A DNA stretch of 16,980 bases, from NCBI GenBank assembly GCA_900540635.1, contig UQGU01000050.1, positions 1 through 16,980 of the forward strand, in the 5' to 3' direction. Source of the DNA: an uncultured Eubacteriales bacterium. Lineage in GTDB: Bacteria; Bacillota; Clostridia; Oscillospirales; Oscillospiraceae. Within the stretch, counting starts at the first letter, position 1. Each line of letters opens with the position of its first letter. The position numbers and the translations under genes were made by a program. The notes beneath the pieces are model-generated. The model was not told the DNA's origin. It saw only the letters and a program-made list of their open reading frames with translations, and ran no database searches. Positions 1 to 7,224 of this stretch are shown here, piece by piece.

Positions 1-20
1 GTAAGGGGTTTTTCGACAGC
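1..20. repeat. Partial copy of the intergenic repeat unit
   Basis: The first 20 bases, GTAAGGGGTTTTTCGACAGC, are identical to 3276-3295. There they form the loop and 3' arm of a long hairpin. The 5' arm of this copy would lie left of the window. Confidence 0.7.
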
Positions 21-24
21 CGGA

Positions 25-44
25 GGGCTGCCCAAGGGCAGCCC
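25..44. terminator. Strong hairpin after the ABC operon
   Basis: A perfect 9-bp stem, GGGCTGCCC/GGGCAGCCC, with a two-base centre lies just after the stop codon of the small membrane peptide. Neither side has a clear T-run, so it may be a weak terminator or RNA-stabilising hairpin. Confidence 0.4.
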
Positions 45-53
45 CGAGAATCT

Positions 54-197
54 TTATTTCAGCCGCTGGGTCAGCTTGTCGGCACAGTCCCAGATGAGGC
101 CCATCAGGGCCGCCAGAATTGCGGTCGGGATGGCAAGCAGAGCAAGAAGCGCAAGGGAAACGGCATCTATGGCCCAGACAGCAAATTTCCTGCTCAT
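54..197 (-). CDS. 47-residue membrane peptide coupled to BceB-like permease
   Basis: I do not recognise a family for this short protein. It starts MSRKFAVWAID, has a continuous hydrophobic stretch at about residues 8-35 (one long or two short membrane helices) and ends in a basic/polar tail (DCADKLTQRLK). The start is fixed by an ATGA overlap: its ATG (195-197) shares bases with the permease stop TGA (194-196), the same coupling used between the ATPase and permease genes upstream. A weak AAGG sits about five bases before the ATG. An in-frame extension upstream exists but would overlap the permease by about 90 bases, so I prefer the internal ATG. Position and coupling suggest a small accessory subunit or modulator of the ABC transporter; that is inference. 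It could instead be an independent small inner-membrane protein. Confidence 0.62.
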   Translation of the reverse strand: MSRKFAVWAIDAVSLALLALLAIPTAILAALMGLIWDCADKLTQRLK

Positions 198-2191
198 TCT
201 GCCTTGGCCCCGCTGACGATGGTGTAATAGGTGTTGGAGGTGCGCTTGTACACAAGGGCATAGGCCAGGGCGAAGATCAAAAAGCACCCCAGGGCCACCC
301 AGGTGACCAGCACCTTGTCAAGCAGGCCGAACAGCATCAGAATTTTCCACAGGAAGGGGAAGGCAAAGCACAGGTGCAGCCCGGCCATGAGCAGGGGAGA
401 GGCAAAGACTGTGAGCATCTGGGAATTGATGGAGGCCCGGATCTCCCGCCGGGTCATGCCCACCTTGCGCATGATGGCAAACCGGCTGCGGTCCTCGTAG
501 CCCTCGGAGAGCTGCTTGTAGTAGATGATGAGCACGGCTGCGAAGAGAAAGACAATGCTCAGCATCACACCCAAAAACAGCAGGCTGCCGTTCAGCTCGT
601 AGAAGCCGCTGCGGTTGTTTTCCCGGCTTTCTACCATGGACATTTGCAGGCCGGGAATGCCCTCTCCCAGCTTTCCCAGGTCCGCAGAAAGCTTCCGGGC
701 AATGGCCTGTTCCCGGTGTGTCTCCGGTACATCAAAGCCGCAGATCCACTGGAAAGTGCCGGTTGCGCCGGTCAGAAAGCCCTGGCTGTCCTTTGTAACG
801 AGAACCACGGTGGGGGTGACGCTTGACACGGCGGAGCCGATGTCAAAGCACTGCGTCAGCACTTTCTTCACCCGCAGGGTCGGGCCGCCCTCCAGGGCGA
901 AGCTGTCCCAGCTGTAGCGGAGCCGGGAGCAGTAGAGCAGGCATTCCCCGTCCTCCAGGGTTTCCTGAGTGCCCATCATCCGGTTGTAGTCCTCCAGGGG
1001 CAGGGCGATCACCGTGCCCAGCTGGTCATAGGAGCGCAGGGCGCCGTGCTCCTGCCGGTAGGTATCTGCGTCCCAGTAAAGACCCGTGGCAGTCAGCAAG
1101 CCGCTGGTCTGGGCAGAGCGGTAGCTGTGAATGGGGGCGTTGCCTGCCGCCTGCCGGACGGCCTCCTCCAGAATGGGAGCGCTGTCCGCCATCGTCTGCC
1201 AGCTGTCAAATCTGGACGTGATCGTGATGCCGTCGGGATAGCGGGCCAGGATGCTGCCCTCTGCGCCGATGTACAGGCTGGCTGTGGACACCAGCATCAC
1301 CAGCACCGTGGTCAGCAGAATGCAGATGGAGGCCAGGCCTGCGCCGTTGCGGCGCATCCGGAACATCATGGAGGACACGGAGACGAAGTGGTTTGCCTTG
1401 TAATAGTATTTCTTGTTCTTTTTCAGCAGCTTGCACAGCACCACGGAGCCTGCCAGAAACAGGGCATAGGTGGCAAGAATGACCAGAAGAACCGCTATAA
1501 AGAACCAGATCAGGGCCGACAGAGGCTCCTGAATGGCAACGGCCAGATAGTAGGCGTATCCCAGCAGGACGACGCCCACCAGGGCCTCCACCCAGAGAAA
1601 TTTGGGCATCCGTTCGCCCATGCTGGCGGTTTTGATCAGCTCCAGGGGCTTTGCTCTGCGGACCCGGATCAGGGAGTTGAGCAGAAGCAGCAGAAAGATG
1701 CCGCCGTAGACCAGAACCGTGATGACCATGGCCTTTGGGCTGAGCCGAATTCTGTAATCAATGGGCTGGTGCAGCAGATTCATCAGCGCCAATTCCGCCG
1801 CCTTGCTCATGGCAATGCCAAGAATAAAGCCGCACAGCAGGGTGATGAGCGCCACATAAAGGTTTTCCCAGAAGAGCACCCGGCTGATGTTCCGCTTGTC
1901 CATGCCCAGCACATTGTAAAGGCCGAATTCCTTGTAGCGCTGCCGGACCAGGAAGGAATTGGTATAGAACAGAAACAGCAATGAGAAGACGCCGATCACA
2001 ATGCTGCCCAGCTGCATCACATAGACCGCCCAGCCGCTGCCCCGGACGGAGGCCATCCACGTGGCATCGGTCATTGCGTAGAGAATGTAGAAGATCATGA
2101 CCATGACGCTGCCGGTGAGCAGATAGGGGAAATACAGCTGCTTGTTTTTCCGGATGCCGTCCCAGGCCAGTCTGCGGTAAAGTGCTCTCAT
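194..2191 (-). CDS. BceB-like ABC transporter permease (FtsX-type)
   Basis: This 665-residue protein is a membrane permease of the antimicrobial-peptide (BceB/VraG-type) ABC family, which detects and detoxifies cell-wall-active peptides at the membrane in Firmicutes. The sequence shows about ten hydrophobic segments: one near residues 20-40, a cluster at 55-175, pairs near 200-250 and 285-310, and three at the C-terminus. A soluble region of roughly 200 residues lies between about 315 and 525; this large extracellular domain is the family hallmark. FtsX-type sequence is visible in RQRYKEFGLYNVLGM and near the C-terminus in FAIMRKVGMTRREI. The length fits the family (about 620-670). It overlaps the ATPase gene upstream by ATGA and the small membrane peptide downstream by ATGA. 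No BceRS-type two-component system lies in the window, so the substrate is unknown. Confidence 0.88.
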   Translation of the reverse strand: MRALYRRLAWDGIRKNKQLYFPYLLTGSVMVMIFYILYAMTDATWMASVRGSGWAVYVMQLGSIVIGVFSLLFLFYTNSFLVRQRYKEFGLYNVLGMDKRNISRVLFWENLYVALITLLCGFILGIAMSKAAELALMNLLHQPIDYRIRLSPKAMVITVLVYGGIFLLLLLNSLIRVRRAKPLELIKTASMGERMPKFLWVEALVGVVLLGYAYYLAVAIQEPLSALIWFFIAVLLVILATYALFLAGSVVLCKLLKKNKKYYYKANHFVSVSSMMFRMRRNGAGLASICILLTTVLVMLVSTASLYIGAEGSILARYPDGITITSRFDSWQTMADSAPILEEAVRQAAGNAPIHSYRSAQTSGLLTATGLYWDADTYRQEHGALRSYDQLGTVIALPLEDYNRMMGTQETLEDGECLLYCSRLRYSWDSFALEGGPTLRVKKVLTQCFDIGSAVSSVTPTVVLVTKDSQGFLTGATGTFQWICGFDVPETHREQAIARKLSADLGKLGEGIPGLQMSMVESRENNRSGFYELNGSLLFLGVMLSIVFLFAAVLIIYYKQLSEGYEDRSRFAIMRKVGMTRREIRASINSQMLTVFASPLLMAGLHLCFAFPFLWKILMLFGLLDKVLVTWVALGCFLIFALAYALVYKRTSNTYYTIVSGAKAE

Positions 2192-2952
2192 GCCTGCTCA
2201 CCGCCTGTTGCCAAAGTGGTCAGCGTATCCGAGATCAGCTGATACATCTGCTCGTTGGTGTTCCGGCCCCGGTAGAGCTGGTGGAAGACCTGACCGTCCT
2301 TGATGAAGAGCACCCGGCTGGCGTGACTGGCGGCCTTGGCGGAGTGGGTCACCATCAGGATGGTCCGGCCCTGTTCATTGATGCGGCTGAAAAGACCCAG
2401 CAGCTCGTCGCTGGACTTGGAGTCCAGGGCACCGGTGGGCTCGTCGGCCAGAATCAGTTTGGGGTCCGTGATCATGGCCCGGGCCACGGCGCAGCGCTGT
2501 TTCTGGCCGCCGGAGATCTCATAGGGATATTTTTTCAGCAGGGGCAGGATACCCAGCTCTTGGGCAATGGGCTGGAGCTTACCGGGCATTTCCTTGTAGC
2601 TTTTCCCGGCCAGAACCAGAGGCAGGTAGATGTTGTCCTCCACCGTAAAGGTGTCCAGCAGGTTGAACTCCTGGAACACGAAGCCCAAATTGTCCCGGCG
2701 GAAGGAGGCCATCTGGTCCTCCTTGACCTTGCCCAGGTCCTGCCCATCCAGAATGACGCTGCCTGCCGTGGGCCGGTCCAGGGCGGCCAGAATGTTCAGA
2801 AGCGTGGTCTTGCCGGAGCCGGATTCGCCCATGATGGCCACGTATTCTCCCTGCTCCACGCTGAAGCTGACGGACCGCAGGGCCTCTACCTGATTGGCAC
2901 CGAACCGGGTGGTATAGACCTTCCGGACCTCGCTGACTTCCAGTATTTTCAT
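2188..2952 (-). CDS. ABC transporter ATPase, BceA/LolD-MacB type
   Basis: This 254-residue cytoplasmic ATPase powers the adjacent FtsX-type permease. All nucleotide-binding motifs are present: Walker A GESGSGKTT (42-50), Q-loop Gln94 (FVFQEFN), signature SGGQKQR (147-153), Walker B LILADEPTGALD (166-177) and the switch His203 (VTHS). The length and the ADEPTGALD motif match the BceA/MacB/LolD group. An AAGGAGGA ribosome binding site sits about nine bases before the ATG, and an extended -10 promoter lies just upstream. The stop codon overlaps the permease start (ATGA, 2188-2191), so the two are probably made in a fixed ratio. The C-terminal part after residue 225 is slightly longer than in minimal members, as is common in BceA-like proteins. 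Confidence 0.92.
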   Translation of the reverse strand: MKILEVSEVRKVYTTRFGANQVEALRSVSFSVEQGEYVAIMGESGSGKTTLLNILAALDRPTAGSVILDGQDLGKVKEDQMASFRRDNLGFVFQEFNLLDTFTVEDNIYLPLVLAGKSYKEMPGKLQPIAQELGILPLLKKYPYEISGGQKQRCAVARAMITDPKLILADEPTGALDSKSSDELLGLFSRINEQGRTILMVTHSAKAASHASRVLFIKDGQVFHQLYRGRNTNEQMYQLISDTLTTLATGGEQA

Positions 2953-2984
2953 TGCTTGTTTTCCTCCTTGCGTTTTCTGGGGCT

Positions 2985-2993
2985 ATTATAGCA
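2985..2993 (-). promoter_or_regulatory. Extended -10 promoter for the ABC operon
   Basis: On the minus strand the sequence reads TGCTATAATAG: a consensus TATAAT preceded by an extended TGn. There is no good -35 hexamer 17 bases upstream (TGGAGC), which fits an extended -10 promoter or one needing an activator. The start of transcription would be about 25 bases before the ATPase ATG. Confidence 0.55.
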
Positions 2994-3067
2994 GGGGAAA
3001 GCCCGGCGCTCCATCGATTCGGCTTACAATTTCCGGGGAAAAACGAACAGTTTTGTAAGAAATGAAA

Positions 3068-3325
3068 TCCCGCCGCTTTCTCGCGGCGGGACAGCTTGTC
3101 AAAAAAGCCTCGCAGAGTTTGGCGGCGTAAGCCGTCAAATAAAATCAAAATTTATTTTCTGTCGGGGCGTGTACCTGACAGAAAATACTTCTCAGGCTGC
3201 GGAGTGTAGAATTTGTGTGCCGCAGGCGCGCAAATTATGCGCGCAGCAGACTGCAAAAACTTGTCGGAAAAGCCCGTAAGGGGTTTTTCGACAGCATGTC
3301 CCGCCGCTTTCTCGCGGCGGGGATG
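3068..3325. repeat. Intergenic mosaic of hairpin repeats
   Basis: This stretch has no gene but is full of inverted repeats. Two identical 22-bp hairpin units (CCCGCCGC stem, 6-base loop) lie at 3069-3090 and 3300-3321. Between them are an IR of ATTTTCTGTC/GACAGAAAAT (about 3152-3185), a GCGCGCA/TGCGCGC hairpin around 3225-3245, and a long stem at 3261-3294 (TTGTCGGAAAAGCCC / GGGGTTTTTCGACAG). The 20 bases at 3276-3295 are identical to positions 1-20, so the unit recurs in the genome. The last hairpins probably also terminate the DUF1643 operon on the minus strand. I infer a REP/MITE-like non-coding repeat. Confidence 0.7.
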
Positions 3326-3940
3326 TTACAGGTGTTCCAGATAGCTTTCCACGTCGAAGGGCTTCAGCTTTTCGTCCTTGCGCAGATACAGGGGATGATG
3401 AGGGTGCCCCTTTTTGGTGACGGCGCCGGCGCAGTACCAGCGGGCGCCGTACTGCCTGCCGATTTCCAGCATATCCCGGACGCATTGGGGCAGGTACGCC
3501 CGCTTTTCAATGATGGCACCCCAGGCAGCCCAGACGGCGGGCGCTTTTGACAGCGAGAGAATATAGCGGAAGGCCTCCATGTTCTCGCGGTGCAGAACCG
3601 GATTGCAGACCCGCTCCATGGTGTCCGGATCCGTGGCTCGCTGGGCATAGACGTTGAACATGAGAAAGCTGTCGTAACCGTTGCCAATGGCAATGCGCTC
3701 TACGGATTTCAGGGTGTTGTCCAGGGCGTCCGGCTTGGCGGTGGAGGGATTGATGCCGATGCAGATCAGGGGCTTTTCGCCCCGGGTGCCCAGAATGTAT
3801 CGGTACTCGGAGTAAAAGTTGGGTGCATACAGCCACCGCCCAATGTCATAGTCTGCATTTGGCGTATTGGCGGAGGCCAGGGCTTCCCGGAAGGTCAGCA
3901 CATCGATTTGCGCGGTAGTACCGCTGGGAATGTGCGCCAT
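3326..3940 (-). CDS. DUF1643 family protein
   Basis: This 204-residue soluble protein belongs to the DUF1643 family, whose biochemical role is not established. Family-like features are the motif IGINPSTAKPDALDNT (about 61-76), followed by an asparagine/tyrosine segment (MFNVYAQRATDP, about 94-105) and a C-terminal GHPHHPLYL segment. The start at 3940 is chosen because its ATG overlaps the upstream stop as TGATG and has GAGGAAAG about seven bases before it; an upstream in-frame ATG at 3964 lies inside the previous gene and adds eight residues. It is the last gene of a four-gene operon. DUF1643 proteins often occur in phage or defence-like accessory regions, but here the neighbours are housekeeping genes, so no function can be assigned from context. 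Confidence 0.82.
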   Translation of the reverse strand: MAHIPSGTTAQIDVLTFREALASANTPNADYDIGRWLYAPNFYSEYRYILGTRGEKPLICIGINPSTAKPDALDNTLKSVERIAIGNGYDSFLMFNVYAQRATDPDTMERVCNPVLHRENMEAFRYILSLSKAPAVWAAWGAIIEKRAYLPQCVRDMLEIGRQYGARWYCAGAVTKKGHPHHPLYLRKDEKLKPFDVESYLEHL

Positions 3941-4512
3941 CAGCTTTCCTCGTGGGGGAACCACCAGCTCTTCTGGGGGTCATAAAAGTCGCATTCCTCC
4001 GGGGTCAGATTTTTCTGGGCGCACCAGCGCTGGAAGGCGGTATCCAGGAAGGGGTAAACACCCTCCATGGTCGATTGCAGGGAGATGGTTTTGCCGTTCT
4101 CCAATTGCAGCTCTACCACGATATTGCCGCCGGTGATCAGATAAAGCTTCTGGCTGACAATGGCGCTGTAGGGATAGGAGACGCTTTTCTTGAACAGGGT
4201 GGATACCAGAAAGCTGTCCTCTCCGTAAAAAATGCCATAGCCTAAGTAATAGACGGTAAGGGATGCGCCCAGCAGGAAGACGATGACGCCGCCCCAGAGC
4301 AGAACCTGATCTCCCTTGAAGCCGCTGACAATGGCGGCAACGCCCAGAGCGCAGAGAATAACCCCGAATACGCCATAGCGCTTATTGACCCGGACAGCCT
4401 TGCCGGACAGATGCTCGGCTTTGTTGCGGAAAAGCTTCTGAAAGCCGATATCCACAAGACGGCAGATGCCGAAAACCAGGGCCGCCGTAACAATCCAAAT
4501 GAGTGCGTCCAT
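3940..4512 (-). CDS. Membrane protein with three TM helices and PH-like domain
   Basis: This 190-residue protein has three hydrophobic segments (about 2-20, 47-64, 69-91), followed by a soluble beta-rich domain (YGEDSFLVSTLFKKSVSYPY and onward). That domain resembles the small bacterial PH-like domains found after two or three helices in Firmicutes membrane proteins (DUF6560-like); the family name is recalled from pattern, not checked. The C-terminus is rich in aromatic and acidic residues (KSWWFPHEES). It starts 14 bases after the 5-formyltetrahydrofolate cyclo-ligase stop, with AAAGGCGG before the ATG, and its stop overlaps the DUF1643 start by one base. The function is unknown; the fold suggests a membrane-proximal binding or scaffolding role. 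Confidence 0.7.
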   Translation of the reverse strand: MDALIWIVTAALVFGICRLVDIGFQKLFRNKAEHLSGKAVRVNKRYGVFGVILCALGVAAIVSGFKGDQVLLWGGVIVFLLGASLTVYYLGYGIFYGEDSFLVSTLFKKSVSYPYSAIVSQKLYLITGGNIVVELQLENGKTISLQSTMEGVYPFLDTAFQRWCAQKNLTPEECDFYDPQKSWWFPHEES

Positions 4513-4526
4513 GTTGCCGCCTTTCT

Positions 4527-5063
4527 TTAAGCCCAGAGGACTGTGTCCACGGGAATGTCAAATTCTTCTGTTTCCAGCTCCGGCAGCACCTGAAAATCGT
4601 AGCACAGGGCCACCGTGGGATGGTTTGGCTCCCGGGAGAGAAATTTGTCGTAAAACCCGCCGCCGTAGCCGATGCGGTGGCCCTGGGGGTCAAAGACCAG
4701 ACCGGGCATCAGCACCAGAGCCTCCGGGTCTGCGGCCTCGGGACCGTCGGCGATGGGCTCGGGAATGCCTGCATAGCCCTTGGCAACGGCGTCCAGGTCG
4801 GACAGGAGAATGAACTTCATCTCGTCGCCGTATACCTTGGGCACGGCAACGGCCTTGCCGTCCAGCAGGGCCTGCCGCAGCATGGGCACGGTCCGGACCT
4901 CCTGATTGTAGGGCAGGTATCCATAGACGGTCTTTGCCCGGGCGTACTGGGGGCAGGCCCGGAATTTCTCCCCCAGAATGCGGCTTTTTTCTTCGATTTG
5001 CGCTTCGGTCATGGCCCGCTTTTGGGCACGGATCTGCTGCCTCAGCTCTTTTTTATTCACCAT
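4527..5063 (-). CDS. 5-formyltetrahydrofolate cyclo-ligase
   Basis: This enzyme (EC 6.3.3.2) converts 5-formyl-THF to 5,10-methenyl-THF using ATP, recycling a dead-end folate in the cytoplasm. The 178-residue protein starts MVNKKELRQQIRAQKRAM, matching the basic N-terminal helix that binds ATP phosphates. The family signature is clear: LVLMPGLVFDPQGHRIGYGG (117-136) continuing GFYDKFL (136-142), and a C-terminal DIPVDTVLW. The length is typical (about 180). I chose the ATG at 5063 because AGGAGG lies nine bases upstream; an in-frame ATG at 5135 would add 24 poorly conserved residues inside the XRE gene. The start lies within the last codons of the XRE gene (11-base overlap), so expression is probably coupled to that regulator. 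Confidence 0.94.
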   Translation of the reverse strand: MVNKKELRQQIRAQKRAMTEAQIEEKSRILGEKFRACPQYARAKTVYGYLPYNQEVRTVPMLRQALLDGKAVAVPKVYGDEMKFILLSDLDAVAKGYAGIPEPIADGPEAADPEALVLMPGLVFDPQGHRIGYGGGFYDKFLSREPNHPTVALCYDFQVLPELETEEFDIPVDTVLWA

Positions 5064-5691
5064 CTTGCGTTTCCTCCTGCTCTGCTGCTTTTCGGGCCGG
5101 TTTGCGGAACATCCGGAACCATAGAAAAATGGCAATTTGTCCGGGAATGCCCAGCAAAAACAGCTTCCATACGTTTGCGTGGGTGAAGACCAGCAGGGAA
5201 ATATACAGGCTGGTCAGGCTGCCCCAGACGATGACGGAGATCAGCGCCCGGTTCCAGCTGAACATGCCCCAGGCGGAGCGCAGGCTCAGAAGAACAATGG
5301 CGTTGACGGGAATGGCATAGACAAAGGCCACCCAGCTGCCGGGAATCCGGAAGGAGGAGATGACCACGAAGAAAAACAGCGCCACGAACCACACAAGGGT
5401 GCTGACCAGTGCCTGGATAATGCCTTTCCTGGCTGTGGGTCGTTCCGGCTCCTGCAGCCCGGCTCCGGCGGGGGAGTCGCTGCTGACCAGCGCGTCCATG
5501 GTAACGCCGAAAAGCTGCCCCAGCTGCATCAGCGTCAGAACATCGGGGACGGATTCTCCCCGCTCCCATTTGGAGATGGCTTTGTCGGAATAATTCAGTT
5601 TTTCGGCCAATCCGGCCTGGGTCAGCCCTGCTGCCTTTCGGAAGGAGGCAATATTGCTGCCGATCCTGGCTTTGATCTTCTCGTCGTCCAT
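5053..5691 (-). CDS. XRE-family regulator with C-terminal membrane domain
   Basis: This 212-residue protein joins an N-terminal helix-turn-helix (about 10-65, with GLTQAGLAEKLNYSDKAISK at 22-41 and WERGESVPDV after it) to four hydrophobic helices (about 95-113, 119-137, 148-169, 176-193) and a charged C-terminus. Such membrane-tethered XRE regulators are common in Clostridia; what they sense is mostly unknown. The start at 5691 has AGGAGG eight bases upstream; an in-frame ATG at 5763 would add 24 residues across the promoter and is rejected. It is first in a four-gene operon and overlaps the folate gene by 11 bases. A palindrome, ATCTTTAAGAT (5720-5730), sits near the predicted transcription start and may be its own operator. 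Confidence 0.87.
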   Translation of the reverse strand: MDDEKIKARIGSNIASFRKAAGLTQAGLAEKLNYSDKAISKWERGESVPDVLTLMQLGQLFGVTMDALVSSDSPAGAGLQEPERPTARKGIIQALVSTLVWFVALFFFVVISSFRIPGSWVAFVYAIPVNAIVLLSLRSAWGMFSWNRALISVIVWGSLTSLYISLLVFTHANVWKLFLLGIPGQIAIFLWFRMFRKPARKAAEQEETQDGE

Positions 5692-5719
5692 GCTTGTCCT
5701 CCTGCGTATGTACGATCCT

Positions 5720-5730
5720 ATCTTTAAGAT
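5720..5730. promoter_or_regulatory. Possible operator palindrome at XRE promoter
   Basis: ATCTT-T-AAGAT is a perfect 5+1+5 inverted repeat at the predicted transcription start of the XRE gene. Binding by the XRE protein is inference. Confidence 0.3.
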
Positions 5731-5731
5731 T

Positions 5732-5760
5732 AGTTTAACATAATCCGAAGGGCATTTCAA
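5732..5760 (-). promoter_or_regulatory. Promoter for the XRE-folate operon
   Basis: On the minus strand, -35 TTGAAA (5755-5760) and -10 TAAACT (5732-5737) are separated by 17 bases. Transcription would start near 5725, about 35 bases before the XRE start codon. Confidence 0.5.
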
Positions 5761-5788
5761 CAAGCAAATTGTGAACGAAAAGCATTTT

Positions 5789-5813
5789 GGGGCTCCCCAA
5801 GAAGGGGAGCCCC
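5789..5813 (-). terminator. Hairpin after glmM
   Basis: A perfect 10-bp stem, GGGGCTCCCC/GGGGAGCCCC, with a 5-base loop begins 15 bases after the glmM stop. The minus-strand flank is AAAATGCTTTTCG, so the T-run is displaced; it is a likely but not classical terminator separating glmM from the XRE operon. Confidence 0.55.
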
Positions 5814-5827
5814 GGAACTGCTGCGGA

Positions 5828-7213
5828 TTATACTGCGTGCCCTGTGCTCTGGATCACGCCGACCACCCGGTCCACAAGCTCCTGGCACAGGGGCTTGCTC
5901 TCGGCCTCTACCATGACCCGGATGACGGGCTCCGTGCCGGACTCTCGGACCAGGATCCGGCCGGTGGAGCCCAGCTGGGCGGTAACTTCGGCAATGGCTT
6001 TCTGCACGGCAGGGTCAGCCTGGGCTGCGGCCTTGTCATCCACCCGGACATTTTTCAGCACCTGGGGGTAGAACGTAAAGCCCTCGGAAAGCTGGCTCAG
6101 GGTCTTCTTTTCAGCGATCATGGTTTCCATGATCTTCAGGCTGGTGAGGATCCCGTCGCCGGTGGAGGCATAGCGGGAGAATATGATGTGGCCGCTCTGC
6201 TCGCCGCCCAGACGGTAGCCGTTCATCATCATGTTTTCGTAGACGTACTTGTCGCCCACCTTGGTCTTCTCATAGCGGATGCTGCACTCGTCGAAGGCCT
6301 TGTACAGACCGAAGTTGCTCATAATGGTGGTCACCACGGTATTGCCCATGAGCTGCCCTTCCTCTTTCAGGTGCTTGCCGCAGAAGTAGAGAATATGGTC
6401 TCCGGTGACGACCTCGCCCTTTTCGTCCACGGCCAGGCACCGGTCCGCGTCGCCGTCAAAGGCGAAGCCTGCGTCCAGACCGTTTTCCACCACGAACTTC
6501 TGCAGGCCCTCAATGTGGGTGGAGCCGGCATTGGTATTGATGTTGTAGCCGTCAGGCTGGTTGTTGATGACATAGGTCTTGGCGCCCAGGGCATCGAACA
6601 CGGATTTTGCAATGTTCCAGGCGCTGCCGTTGGCGCAGTCCAGACCGATGCGCAGGCCCTTAAAGGAGTAGAGCCCCAGGCTGATCAAATAGCCGATGTA
6701 CCGGTTTCGGCCGGACACATAGTCCACCGTCCGGCCAATCTGCTCCCGTTTGGCGGCGGGAAGCTCCTCCCAGCGGCGGCCGAAGCACTCCAGATTTCCG
6801 TCAATGTAGCTCTCAACCAGGGCGATGACGGACTCGTCCATTTTTTCGCCGGAGCTGTTGATAAGCTTGATGCCGTTGTCGTAGTAGGGGTTGTGGCTGG
6901 CGGAGATCATAATGCCGCAATCGAAGCCGTCGGTTCGGGCCACGAAGGCCACGGAGGGGGTGGTGGTCACGTGCAGCAGGTAGGCGTCCGCGCCGGAGGC
7001 CACCAGACCGCCCACCAGGCTGTACTCAAACATGTAGCTGGAACGGCGGGTATCCTTGCCGATGACGATTCGCGCCGGATCGTCGGAACCGGCCCGGCGC
7101 TTCAGCTGGCCATAGTACCAGCCCAGGAAACGCCCCACCTTAAAGGCGTGGTCGGCAGTCAGGGTTACGTTGGCTTCGCCGCGGAAGCCGTCAGTGCCAA
7201 AGTATTTTCCCAT
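5828..7213 (-). CDS. glmM: Phosphoglucosamine mutase
   Basis: GlmM interconverts glucosamine-6-phosphate and glucosamine-1-phosphate, the step before UDP-GlcNAc formation for peptidoglycan. The 461-residue protein shows every landmark of the alpha-D-phosphohexomutase family in order: FGTDGFRG (5-12), the phosphoserine loop ISASHNPYYDNGIK with catalytic Ser106, the metal-binding loop DGDADR (253-258), the sugar loop GGEQSGH in the C-terminal half, and the phosphate-binding RESGTEPVIRVMVE near the end. The FGTDGFRG and ISASHNPYYDNGIK forms favour GlmM over phosphomannomutase. A GAGGAGG site precedes the ATG. It follows a beta-helix acyltransferase-like gene by only 11 bases, so the two are probably co-transcribed from the promoter at 7928-7957. 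The length is slightly above the usual 445-450. Confidence 0.95.
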   Translation of the reverse strand: MGKYFGTDGFRGEANVTLTADHAFKVGRFLGWYYGQLKRRAGSDDPARIVIGKDTRRSSYMFEYSLVGGLVASGADAYLLHVTTTPSVAFVARTDGFDCGIMISASHNPYYDNGIKLINSSGEKMDESVIALVESYIDGNLECFGRRWEELPAAKREQIGRTVDYVSGRNRYIGYLISLGLYSFKGLRIGLDCANGSAWNIAKSVFDALGAKTYVINNQPDGYNINTNAGSTHIEGLQKFVVENGLDAGFAFDGDADRCLAVDEKGEVVTGDHILYFCGKHLKEEGQLMGNTVVTTIMSNFGLYKAFDECSIRYEKTKVGDKYVYENMMMNGYRLGGEQSGHIIFSRYASTGDGILTSLKIMETMIAEKKTLSQLSEGFTFYPQVLKNVRVDDKAAAQADPAVQKAIAEVTAQLGSTGRILVRESGTEPVIRVMVEAESKPLCQELVDRVVGVIQSTGHAV

Positions 7214-7224
7214 AGGTATCCTCC

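Noticed and set aside
1046..1984. 312-codon open frame on the plus strand inside the permease gene
   Set aside because: Its glutamine/histidine-rich, domain-free translation is typical of an antisense shadow; the minus-strand permease is convincing.
3276..3295. TGTCGAA in the intergenic repeat and at the left edge as Spo0A boxes
   Set aside because: Here the motif is part of a repeated hairpin arm, occurs singly and lies downstream of genes, so a regulatory site is unlikely.
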